A stretch of 64,000 bases of DNA from Nectonema munidae (taxonomy: Eukaryota; Nematomorpha; Nectonematoida; Nectonematidae), in assembly GCA_030549495.1 (NCBI GenBank), contig JAUIRK010000045.1, positions 1 through 64,000 of the forward strand, given 5' to 3'. How positions within the stretch are numbered: position 1 is the stretch's first letter; each line of letters opens with the position of its first letter. The notes beneath the pieces were generated by a model. That model was not told where the DNA came from. It saw only the letters and a program-made list of their open reading frames with translations, and did not search any database. Position numbers and translations under genes: made by a program. Of this stretch, positions 47,667 to 57,949 are shown piece by piece.

Positions 47667-47816
47667 ATTCTTCGATTGCACTTGATAAAAATGAAAGAAC
47701 CTACGCGTTGTTGGATTTAGCGTACAATAAAATCTATTCCGTCAAAATAAACAGTTATGGAAGTAATGGGGTGAATGAATTAGATTTTCAAAAAAAGCTA
47801 ATCCTAGAAGGAAAAA
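47667..47816 (+). CDS. FN3 gene exon 3: second half of FN3 domain 1
   Basis: Acceptor TTAATATTTTAG, donor GTAATG, 150 nt, phase 1-1. It encodes SSIALDKNERTYALLDLAYN, then KIYSVKINSYGSNGVNE: strands C'-G of FN3, with the E-strand Leu (LLDL), F-strand Tyr (KIYSV) and the N/S..G turn. With exon 2 it makes a complete domain of about 83 residues flanked by phase-1 introns, the usual FN3 module. The exons at 5892-6041 and 27242-27391 are paralogues of the same length and phase. Confidence 0.7.
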
Positions 47817-48299
47817 GTAATGTTTTTCATACATCGCTTAGCAAATACCCGGTAATTCACGTTGCTCACATATATTGAATATAATATATGGGAAAGGTTG
47901 AAACCGATTGAATTCTAACCAATTAAATCACAGATTTTTTCGCACTTCATATGAATGCATTTAGAATAAAATTCATAAATGAGATAAAAAGCATAAACAA
48001 ATAACCCAAAATTATCATCCAAAAGCCAAAAGGCCGCAAATAGGACACAGCATAGTTTATAACAGTTGTCTGCAGGTGAAACAAGTCTTAACACAGTAGA
48101 CGAAAGTCTTCACAACTTTGAGATATAATAAAGAAAATTATGAATGAAAATTTTAAATTTTTGAAGCCTTAGACCTTCAGACTGTTTCTCCTAAAAAATT
48201 ACAATTGTTTATATTGGCTTATAAGGAAATATAAATTTTAATTGAAATATTGAACACTAACTGGGTACATTTTCATGTTTTTGTGGTTTAATGCATCTA

Positions 48300-49199
48300 T
48301 CTGAAGGCCAAAAAACAGGAGGTTTGTGGTTTTTCAAATCTTTATAACTTCTTCTAGTACTTTTTTACCAAGGACATTCATGACAATCGCTTCTGACTTA
48401 GTACAAGAAACGTTTGCTGCTATTTTAGAATCATGGTAAATTCTCGAATTCAGCTTTAAACTACAATCAAGTGAGTTGTAAGAAAGATTATGTTTTACAG
48501 CATGATATATTTGAGCTAGTTCTGAGGCAACAAGACCATCTTCCTTTTTGGAATTTATTTTTACAAGGAACTTATCAAAAAGAGAGGTAGAACCAACAGC
48601 TCTACTTTTATTTCTATGTCCCTCTGAGTTTTTATGTTGCTTTACCGCTAAAACACCCATGTATCCAATTTTAAACGTACTGTGGCAAATGATACACTTG
48701 ACTTCTTCTGGATTATCAGTTTTGTGCAGACATTCGTCTTCTTTTTCCAATATTCATTAAAAGAACACATACATTTCTTTTTTTTCATCAGAGTTTCCAT
48801 TATTTGTATATCAATTATTATAATTAAAAAGAATGAATTTTGAAAATTTCTGTTAAAGACTTAAAAATCAAAAAATTCTTTACAGAATTTCTGTTGATAC
48901 TCCTTTTTTCCCAAAATAACTTATAAAAATTATTTTATCTATTAAAAAAGAAAATATTAAAATTATCAATCAGTTTGCATTAATCCAAAAAAGTTTTTTG
49001 TAATATAAAAAATATAAATAATCTTGATTTAGATTTAAGTATTTTAAATTGGCAGCACTTCAGGTTTAAAATTAGAACAAGTTAGAAGATAGTCAAAAAT
49101 AAAGGACATTTGGCGCCCTTTGTAAAAATGAAAAAGGGCAAGGACAAAAAAAGAAAATAAAGGACTGTCCTTTGTAATAAAAGACGGTCGGCAACTCTA
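48300..49199 (-). mobile_element. hAT element, 5' part with zinc-finger transposase start
   Basis: The 5' tip on the minus strand, TAGAGTTGCCGACCGTC at 49199 inward, followed by ACAAAGGACAGTCCTTTATT, is a typical hAT terminal repeat with subterminal AAAGGAC palindromes. The open frame 48334-48750 encodes VKCIICHSTFKIGYM and VKQHKNSEGHR (a C2H2/BED-like finger), then AVKHNLSYNSLDCSLKLNS and SKIAANVSCTKSEAIVMNVL. This is the N-terminal region of a ZMYM1/Ac-like hAT family. The catalytic domain and the other terminus are missing, so the element is 3'-truncated. Confidence 0.65.
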
Positions 49200-49329
49200 C
49201 CTTGACTCTATGCCTGTCGATATTCTTAAGGTAAAAAAAATTAAAGTAAAGTTGCGAACCTTGTAAGAACTTTGAATGACAGAAGGAGAACATACATTTG
49301 CTAAGACAGGAAGACAACGTCGTGAAAGT

Positions 49330-50267
49330 CGTGTCAGGGCATTTGGCGGAAAGACAATTGGCCGACAGACATTTGACCGAATGGACATTTAACCTACGTA
49401 CATTTGGCCGAACAGACATTTGACCGAACCGTCATTTCACCAAACGGACATTTGACCGAACAGACATTTAACCAAATGGACATTTGATCGAATAAACATT
49501 TAGAATAGATTTTAGAATAAACATTAGAATTAGTTAGAATATTGTTAGTCTTAGGGTTGGTGTTAGTATAGTTAAAATATTGTTAGTTTTAGAGTTAGTA
49601 TAGTTAGAATATTGTTGTTCTTAGATTTGGTGTTAGTATAGTTAAAATATTGTTAGTTTTAACTAACAAATTAAATTAAATATTAAATAATATTAGTTAT
49701 ATAATTATAACAATTTTTCAATAAATTATATAAATATAAACATAATAGAATATTTATAATAAATATAATTAATTATATAAATTATATTTATTATAAATAT
49801 TCTATTATGTTTATATTTATATAATTTATTGAATTAAATTATATTATATAAATTATATTTATTATAAATATTCTATTATGTTTATATTTATATAATTTAT
49901 TGAAAAATTGTCTTTTTTTTAATTCACGTAATATAACTAACAAACAAACTACCTAGATCACCTGTTAATTGATTTAATAAAATAGTTTTGTAAAATTTTC
50001 CAAACGTTTAATTAATCCATCTGAAACTAAACTAAATATTACTAATTACAAAGTTTAGCACTTTTGTTCCACATGATTTAGTTATATTAAATATTAAATA
50101 AAGTTAGTTCTGTTCTGTTTTGTTCGGTCAATTGTCTGTTCTGTCAAATGTCCGTTCGGTGAAATGTCTATTCGGCCAAATGTACTACGGCTAAATGTCC
50201 ATTCGGTCAGATGTCTATCGGCCAAATGTCTGTCGGCCAATTGTCTTTCGGCCAAATGTCCGGGTAC
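49330..50267. mobile_element. Mutator-like foldback element with tandem-subrepeat terminal inverted repeats
   Basis: Flanked by the 9-bp direct repeat CGTGAAAGT (49321-49329 and 50268-50276), the duplication size of Mutator-like elements. Each terminal inverted repeat, about 170 bp, is made of about ten degenerate 16-18-bp units of the type GACATTTGGCCGAAY; the unit order is matched between the ends. The interior is A+T-rich, with GTTAGAATATTGTTAG repeats (49537-49670), a long A+T hairpin and a LINE 5'-UTR-like segment. No transposase is encoded. Confidence 0.8.
49850..50090. repeat. LINE-5'-UTR-related repeat, copy B
   Basis: Same unit as 41560-41790, but located inside a Mutator-like foldback element (49330-50267). 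The A+T-rich first half is tandemly duplicated (about 49775 and 49845) and also present inverted at 49709-49768, giving a long A+T hairpin. Confidence 0.75.
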
Positions 50268-50885
50268 CGTGAAAGTTATGCCAATATTAGTTAATGGATT
50301 TTGGATGCGTGGGTTAGTGTATCCATGCTTTTGCTAAAGCTGAAATCATTGGTAAGTTGTCAACTACATCCAAAGATAACGTTTCGAATAATGAAGCAAT
50401 ATTTCATGTTCACGCGTTAAAATGATTGCAAACTTATCGATCTATCTGTTCTAGGACTTTACTAATTTATTTGTTATAGCTACAAATTATCCTTTTTTCA
50501 CAGAGTTAATAAAGCACTAACAAAAAGGAAATTTGGAGAAATAAGGAGTTTTCACATTATATTTTCCATACACTTATTTGGAAAGATCCATGTAAAAAAT
50601 TAAATAACTTTTTTTTTGAAAAGAATATTGTTCATATTAAACTAGTAAGTGCTAACTTTTAAAAAAAAAGCAATCTATTTAGTTTAATTTTCCACATTTG
50701 ATATATAGTGACCTTGTTGAACTTTTTATTTGATGAATATTAGTAAAGTTGACTGAACTGTAAGAGAGGTACTTCAGATCAGAAATGTGATATCAGCTGG
50801 TATTCTTTTCATAAATTGACTAAAGAGAAAATTAGACGGTGCATAATGTTAAATATATATAGGCCATTTGCACCCTTCCAACTTT

Positions 50886-51015
50886 CTTTTGTGGGCGTGA
50901 GTGAGGTTGTTTAGCTGTTTGGGTTCCAAACTACAAAGCCTTTGGTTCGATGCACCACAACGCCTTCTTTGCTCATTGCCGATTAAAATACTCCAAGTAA
51001 CTTTTCACATTTTAG
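50886..51015 (+). repeat. tRNA-derived SINE (diverged)
   Basis: GTGAGTGAGGTTGTTTAGCT (A-box-like) and AAGCCTTTGGTTCGATGC (B-box-like), about 50 bases apart, resemble the head of the SINE at 63541. The body is diverged. It lies in the intron between the exons at 47667 and 52451. Confidence 0.5.
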
Positions 51016-51324
51016 TGCAATGTCTCGTATGTATAAGGTGATTCCTTCTTTTCTATGCCAGATTTTTAAACACCTTTTTTGTCGAAAGACTTTTCGTTGA
51101 AATACTGGGAAAAAGAGGAAATATTTGGCATTTCTATATTTTTATACAGCCAATGAGGTAATTAGGCTATTAAAGAAACAAGGAACTAATATTTTTTCTC
51201 ATCACTGAAAAAAATGTAGTAGCTCCTTCCTACTATATAAAGCGTGATAATTTTAGTCAAATCATCCATTTTATATCTATTTCAAAAAACTTCAATAAAA
51301 CGAGTTTAAAAGGCTGTTCAACAA

Positions 51325-51410
51325 AATATCGATTCGACGAATTGCCCAGCGATCTGTTGGACGAACTGTCTCTCGACGAAGTGTTCGGTGACGAATTGAA
51401 CAATCTTGTT
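51325..51410. repeat. Subrepeat patch, possible solo terminal repeat
   Basis: About four degenerate units of the type CGACGAAYTGTYC (GATTCGACGAATTGCCC, GGACGAACTGTCTC, CGACGAAGTGTTC, GACGAATTGAAC). The design resembles the terminal repeats of the foldback element at 49330 but the sequence differs. No partner end was found. Confidence 0.35.
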
Positions 51411-52450
51411 TAGTTTTTAAATTGTCCTCTTGGTAAATTATTGTCGATAACTTCTGCGCTATATAATAACTAATTTTACCCCATTTTTATTTAGTGAATA
51501 AAAGAAAGGAATACAGAAAATTTTTTGGAAAATGTAATTTATTGATTTACTTACTATACCTGAATTCCGTTTTATGGCTTCGATGTAAAAAAATCCAAAA
51601 GGAATTTGTACATCAGAGCTTTATTCATAGAGAAATCGACAATTTAATGCCTCACTATTAGAACATACATCGCGAAACAAAGTAAAGAAATAAATTTTAT
51701 AAAAATAATATATAAACAGAGCCGAGTATAAAAGTGTTATTCCACTAATAGTTAATTGATTAAGTTTAAATATCTTTTAAATTTTTGATAGTTAAGTTAA
51801 TCTCAGAAACAGTTAACGAAACAATGAACTTTCGATACTTCACATCAAATTCGTAAAAATTTGATGAAAAATCAATACCTATATTTTTCTAGTTTTTTAT
51901 TTACTTTGTTTTGATTGATATATTTCGCATGATTACAAAATATATCGTCCAAGAAGCTTTATAAAACAGCTATGAGATCGTGTCCTTTGGAATCAACTAA
52001 AACGTGGCACTGTTGCAGCTATACACGTGTATAGCAAAACTATACACGAAAGGACGAATGCTAGTTGTGAGATGTAATTCATTATATGACCTAATATAGA
52101 GACTCTTAATGTCATTTAAGTAAATGAATTAAAAATTTATTAACATTTTGAATATCAATATCTAACAATCTAATTTAATTAATTTATAAATATAATATTA
52201 CTAAATACTTTGTATATATGATAATGATATTTATTTTTGCTTGATATATGATTAATAAAGGTATGATTTCATGAATATTTTTTATCATTCTTCACTTAGG
52301 ATAGGATTTCATGTTAAATATACGAAAAACTTAAAATAATAAGGCTATATTTTTTATTTAACCAGAACTTAAAATAATAAATAAGATATCTTGCCACATA
52401 AATACATTTTTTCGGATTTAAGACCAAAATATTTTTGCGACTTTTTTTAG

Positions 52451-52506
52451 ATATGAAACATCACAACATTACTTTGGATGAAAAATCATGCAGATATTAT
52501 ATTAAG
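52451..52506 (+). CDS. FN3 gene exon 4: start of FN3-like domain 2
   Basis: Acceptor CTTTTTTTAG, donor GTAAAT; phase 1 in, phase 0 out. It encodes about 19 residues, MKHHNITLDEKSCRYYIK. Joined to 55108 and 55214 it gives an 84-residue unit, NITLDEKSCRYYIKIRWLDE..., in which the Trp of IRW sits where FN3 strand B needs it. Short, so less certain than exons 2-3. Confidence 0.45.
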
Positions 52507-53473
52507 GTAAATTTTTATAACATAGAAATTCATTAAAAATAATCATTTGTTTTGATTTATTTACATATCATCTCTTCTCATTTTATTTTCTCTTTAGTAT
52601 TGTAATTAACTTTAACATATTTAGATTATAAAACGTTACTTCTTGCTACCTTTCATGTAATTTAGACATAAATTCAAAATATAGAAACCATATGCCCCTA
52701 TAAATCAAAAATAGAACTATTTTCTCCATCATCTGTGGTAGCATTTTGTTAACAAAATACAAAAATGATTTCTTTCAATAGCAAATTGTAGGATATAAAA
52801 AAGGTGGTTAAGTTATTTCAAAATTTATATTAATTAAACGAGTAACGTGCGACTTATCAAATGCGCATGAAAAATTGACGATCTTTCGAAAAAAGAATTT
52901 TAATGCTGCCAATAATCAAGCTGTGTTTGTAAATAAGAAGTGGACGTCTTTGATGTAGGACATTTAATCGATAAGAAATGCGTTATTCAGGTAACGCCAA
53001 AATAAATACTCTAAATATTATGTCATGTATCTTATGAATAGAATGCCCTAGAATTTAAAGTGACTTTTAACATAATAAAAATGCTTGCATTGCCTTAACA
53101 AAAAGAAATGGACTTTTATTGACGCAAAAACTGAAATAAAGAGTTTTTAAATTTATGCTAAATCAATTTAAAGACTTTTTATGGTTAATTTTTTGAGTTC
53201 CAAGGAAAATGTAGTTTTTTGAATTTTGGTCGCTGTGTACATGAGTAGCGATATACTTCTTGGATGAGAAAGTTGTGGATTAATTAATATTTACTTTTTT
53301 TTGAAGAAGGTAATATTCAACATTTCTAAACATATATTGTGACCATGTAAAAAAATAAATAATGAATTTTTTTTGGTTGCTGGATCAAACATGATTTAAA
53401 CTTTATTTATTGTAATAAAATGTTTTGTGATACAAAATCAACATATTTTACAATGTTTCAAAACTTTTCTCAG

Positions 53474-53608
53474 ATATGAGTCAACTTTTTAGCAAAAATA
53501 TGTTTTCACTGAAAACTTTGCGGCACTCTATGTCATCAATGAAAACCATCTTTAGAATGTCAATCAAGCATCATGTGCCGTTGCCAATAAAATTAAAGAG
53601 AAATCTAG
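53474..53608 (+). CDS. Possible alternative or relic FN3 second-half exon
   Basis: Acceptor TTTCTCAG, donor GTAAAA, 135 nt, phase 1-1. It encodes NMFSLKTLRHSMSSMKTIF, then RMSIKHHVPLPIKLKRN. The FSLKTL start resembles FTLMNL of the arm exons, but the F-strand Tyr is absent. It follows exon 3 in phase but not exon 4, so if real it would be mutually exclusive with 52451. A later end at 53647 (phase 1, weak donor GTGACA) would add YEGYKVTYG. Confidence 0.3.
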
Positions 53609-55107
53609 GTAAAAATATAATGTACGAAGGTTACAAAGTGACGTATGGTGACATGGAAAGGCTTGTTTTTTTACATACTCAAATTATTTTTATAAAAATA
53701 TTTTTCATTATATTCATTTTAAAATTTTGAAAGTTGGATAAATGTAAATCATCAAGATTCTAATAAGTATTTACTTTTTTGGACAAATATTTTCATATGT
53801 ATGAGAGAAAACGAAAAAATTATTTCAATACTAAACATTTTTACTGCAAAAAGTGATCATTTTGGAATGCTGAGTCCAGAATTTCTCTGGACTTTCCATC
53901 CCACTAAAACCTAAGGACAGTTTTGTACTGCAGGTCTACACCTTACTTTATATTATTTTGCAAGAATATATGTTTCAAATATATGTGAATACAGCTTAGT
54001 GATCGATATAATCCTAACATGAATGCTCGCAAAATGGGAAACAATCTTAATGTCTAGTGTTAGCTTGAATACTAACAAGAATAGAATCGGGTCGCCAGAG
54101 AACTATCTAACGTAAAATCTTTAAATTCTTTAGAGAAAACCAAGATAAAAAGCCTCACAACGGAATGAAGTTCGTAAAATTTAAATTAAAAAATACCAGA
54201 AAAATTCATCTTATCTTTCTTTAACAAAGTTCAGACCTCTAAAATGTAACACATTTTTACGTAGAACTTCTAAAAATAACATATGAAAAACTTTCATTTA
54301 CTTTTTTCCTTCTATAATTGCATTATAATTTTCTATTTCTTTACTAAAAGAAATACAAACATACGGAGATAATTAAAATGGATTTTTTAGACATTATCAC
54401 AAAGGGTATTTTAAAAAAGTAAGAGAATGAGTGGATCAAAAATTGTGCATATAAATAAAAGAAATTCAAGTTCGATAATTTTTTTTCACACACACATTTT
54501 AAACATTTTCAAAGAGAGATATTCGCAAAGTAAAAAAGAAATATTTTATGTTTCCTAATTTTAATAGGTGTTCTCTCTTGAAAAGGCACTTTTTAATCCC
54601 TGGAATTTATCTTTCTCTGTCTGTTGCCTGTGTCAGAGAAGAGCTTATATAAATGCGTATAGATATAATTCGTTTTTCCTTGTAAACTCTTATTCCACAT
54701 ACTTCGTTTTCAAATTAGATATTTCTGTATAAATCAAAGCATCTTTCATTGCAAGATTCCATGATCACGCTTCTCAATTATTAAAAATTATTAAGAATAT
54801 CTGTCAGAATCCTTATAAAAATGAAATGATCTATTTTTTATTTAATTTATGAACTCTTTAGTAAATAAATGCAAATCCCAAATTCTTAAATTTTACAAAA
54901 TCTAATTAAAGAATTAAAAAGTTGAGCTATTAATAAAAAATTGCCCTTTGTTGGTTTGGGTTGTATTTTTCACAAACTTTATAAAATAAGACAATTTACC
55001 TGTTTTATAATAAGTGCTATTAGAATTCAAAAGTTGTCTTTATTGACTATAACTGCTCTAATGATGACAAAAAAAATTTGATTTTTTACTTTTAATATTT
55101 TTCTTAG

Positions 55108-55140
55108 ATAAGATGGTTGGATGAAAACGGAAAAATTTCG
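55108..55140 (+). CDS. FN3 gene exon 5: 33-nt micro-exon
   Basis: Acceptor ATATTTTTCTTAG, donor GTAAAT, phase 0-0, encoding IRWLDENGKIS. It is in phase with exon 4 before and 55214 after, and supplies the FN3 strand-B Trp. Eleven codons alone prove little; the support is the phase fit and the domain length obtained. Confidence 0.35.
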
Positions 55141-55213
55141 GTAAATTTGGTAAACTTAGAACTTTACTTTCTTTGTTATGAACATAATTGATTTTAAAAA
55201 AACATTATAACAG

Positions 55214-55376
55214 TTTACTTCATTGATGGAAGACTTTTTAAAAAAAAGATATGCTTTCAGTGAAATAACAATATATGAACAACGAAATGGGGAAATTGAA
55301 TTTACTTTGAACAAAAATATACAATTTAAATCAAATGATTTTGGGTTTGCTTTTGTTAAAGTTTCAGGAAAAAAAA
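55214..55376 (+). CDS. FN3 gene exon 6: rest of FN3-like domain 2
   Basis: Acceptor ATTATAACAG, donor GTAAGA; phase 0 in, phase 1 out. It encodes FTSLMEDFLKKRYAFSEITI, then YEQRNGEIEFTLNK and SNDFGFAFVKVSGKK. EFTL matches the E strand; FAFVKVSG matches the F-G strands, with Phe for the usual Tyr. The end (GGA AAA AAA A|GTAAGA) closely mirrors that of exon 3, as expected for repeated domain exons. Confidence 0.5.
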
Positions 55377-56514
55377 GTAAGAACAAGTTTTTAATGATTT
55401 TTCTAATCCATTTTGGCCTCTATCGCAGTAAGGAGGAGGGAGTGATGTTAAAATCGATGATCTTAGTTTAGAATCAAACATTATGTTTTTATAGCCTCAG
55501 TTAATAACAAACTAAATAAAGAGTCCTGCCTAAGTACACCTTAGATGAATTTAAAACAATTCAATGTTCTCAACTCTCTAAAATGAAAAGTGGCTTTTTT
55601 CCATTTTTTATGAAAAATTTATAAAAATATATATTTTTTATGTTATATTTAAAAACATTCAAACACATGTTATCATTTTTTAGGTAGATTAAAAATTAAG
55701 ATTTGAGAAGATTTCGTTATACTTTCATTTGCCTAAATAAAGCACGATTTAAAGTAGGTTTAAATGGCAGAGGGGAAAATAAATTAATTTTTTTATATAT
55801 TTCAAATATCGTCAATTCAAGGTAGTTTTCCTTTTGTAATTTTTTTTATTGAAAGTATTATTTTTCGGCATCCAAAATTGACATACGCTATCAAAATGTT
55901 GAATAGATGCAAAAATAATATCTAATCTAAGATACATCTTAATCTTATTAATTTTTTTCATAATTTATTTATTTTCCAAGAAATAATTTTTGGATGCTTC
56001 AAAACATTAATCAAAATTTTCGTAACGTGTTAAAATGGGGCATATTTGAAAACGTTTATAATCGAATATACATGCAAAATACAATTTTTGAATATGCTGA
56101 ATTCATTTGTGTTCCTTAGTTTTCGAAAATAATTTGAAACTATGTCAAAACATCAATCAAATTTGACAAAATCTGTCAAAAGCTTGTATATGTAAAAATC
56201 AAATAAATTTATTTAAATAAGAAAAATTTTCGACGACACTAGTCTTTTTCAAGTTGAAGTATTAAATGTAGAAGACGTAAATGCTTTGAATGAAAAGGAT
56301 TAAACGAAGTTAGTAAATGGTTGTAAGAAGATGCAAACTGTTGGTGTAAGGAGTTTTCTTACAAGTATAAAGAAAAATGTACATGAAGATGCATGGGATA
56401 TTAAAGAAGTAGATTGGTGAAGAAAGCTAAATGAATATAAGGAGGAACAAATATATATGTAGGTAGGTTCATTATGAATTTAGATGCAAAATAAATAAAT
56501 AAAACAAATACCGT

Positions 56515-56960
56515 AAAGTTCGGCGTATAAGATCCCTCGGCGTATAAGACCCCCTAAATAACACAAAGAAAACTGAATTATACTTATTTTCGTCGTATAA
56601 GACCATGTAACAAAAATACAAAAATTATAAAAAACGTATCTACTAATATCTTTTTATTAATCAAAAATATATCAACAAAACATTTTAAAAACAATATTAA
56701 TTAATTTAAAAAACACCACTCAGCAAAGACTATCCTCTAAATCTGTTTTGTTTAATTGATCAATCAATTCTTCATCAACTTCAGTTAAGAAATCGTCATA
56801 TGGATCTTCACCATCAGACACTCTTATCTCAGTTTCGCGGTCTTCATTTTCCCAAATGATTGTATCTCTAGTGCCATCCATTGCCTTAAAAATACAACAT
56901 TTTTTAAAAGAATATTCAACAATTTAAGTCAACAAATTCACAAAGAGTATAGAGTGAAGG
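56515..56960 (-). mobile_element. pogo/Jerky-type DNA transposon, 3' end
   Basis: The terminus at 56515-56620 contains CGGCGTATAAGA three times (twice in tandem), the type of subterminal repeat seen in pogo/Tigger-like elements. On the minus strand a coding end reads FKKCCIFKAMDGTRDTIIWE, then a very acidic tail (DGEDPYDDFLTEVDEE), ending in a stop at about 56717. This matches the C-terminus of such transposases ('KKCCI.NA.DG.ED..W'). The 5' part is absent. It lies in the intron between 55376 and 57836. Confidence 0.6.
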
Positions 56961-57747
56961 AGGACGCATATTTCCATTTTTGTGAAGGATTTTTCAGAAA
57001 CTGTTTTCGAATATTATCTTTAAAAGGTTTATTTAGACTCACACATAGATAGTGAAAAAAGGGTGGTGATGTATGCAAAATTATCACCCCTTTTCTTTAT
57101 TGAATATTGTTTCATCAACATTAAATTTCAATTTTTCTCTCTCTTCTCCGCCATGTTTTGTTCAAAGCAAAATTGGAATTGCTTGCTTTGTGCTCTCTTT
57201 TTCCTTTGCTTAGAAATAATTTTTCTTGCTCTAAGTGAGGAGGATGAAAACAAATTTCATTGCTTGTATATATCCTATTTGTCTGCATTTAGAGAATAAA
57301 TCCAATTCTCAAAGGTGTTAAAATTTCTACCTTTTTCTTTGACGTTTCTCCAAGTTTAGAGGGCATTCAGTGGATGCCTTGCTTGCAATGACGGTTCGCC
57401 CCTGATATATACCTACCATATATATATTTTCAATTCCGCCTGTTGAACGATTTTTAATCCGAAAATTTACTAATATTTTTTATATTTTTTTGTTAATTAA
57501 TTATTCTTTCTACTATTTTAATTAATTTTAAGTTAATTTTTATGTTGTAAATACATCTTTTCAAAATTGCGACATTGCACAATACTAATGAGAAGCACAA
57601 CTCCCAAACTCAAAAAAAGATGCCTGTTTAGAAAATTCTAGATGGCGTTAATACTTATTAGAAATCATAGTGATATAGTTTTAAAGTGTAAATCTGAAAG
57701 GAATTAGCAGTTATTATTGAATTAAAGGCTTTGGATCTTGGAACAAG

Positions 57748-57769
57748 ACACACACACACACACACACAA
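57748..57769. repeat. (AC)n microsatellite
   Basis: Eleven uninterrupted AC units shortly upstream of exon 57836. Confidence 0.95.
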
Positions 57770-57835
57770 ATTTATCTTTTTGTTGATGAATTTAAAATAT
57801 AAAAATTGCTTATATTATGATTTTATTATTTTTAG

Positions 57836-57949
57836 AAATAAAGGCGATTTTTCATCTTGAAAAGCCTATTGTTAATGACGAGCAGTCAATCATTTTTACG
57901 TCAAAAAATGTCAAATATAAAGACTTTAAGAATTTAGAAAGAGGAATTT
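57836..57949 (+). CDS. FN3 gene exon 7
   Basis: Acceptor TTATTATTTTTAG, donor GTAAGA, phase 1-1, 114 nt. It encodes KIKAIFHLEKPIVNDEQSII, then FTSKNVKYKDFKNLERGI. It joins 55376 in frame (...SGKKKIKAIF). The ending KDFKNLERGI followed by a codon starting with T would place an FN3 F-strand Tyr at the junction. It resembles the end of the exon at 41907-42120. Splice sites are good. Confidence 0.5.

Larger units (their letters stand above)
47817..52450. other. Large intron of the FN3 gene, filled with transposons
   Basis: Contains a hAT 5' end (48300-49199), a Mutator-like foldback element (49330-50267), a SINE (50886-51015) and a subrepeat patch (51325-51410). The remaining 51420-52440 is A+T-rich, with only a short palindrome TATACACGTGTATA near 52020. 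Confidence 0.5.

Noticed and set aside
49093-49419. Cys-rich minus-strand frames as a small secreted protein
   Set aside because: The Cys and Arg residues come from the tandem units of the foldback element's terminal repeat, and the rest from the hAT tip.
57063-57299. Cys/Leu-rich 78-codon frame as an exon
   Set aside because: No good splice sites in phase with the neighbouring exons and no recognisable domain; treated as chance.
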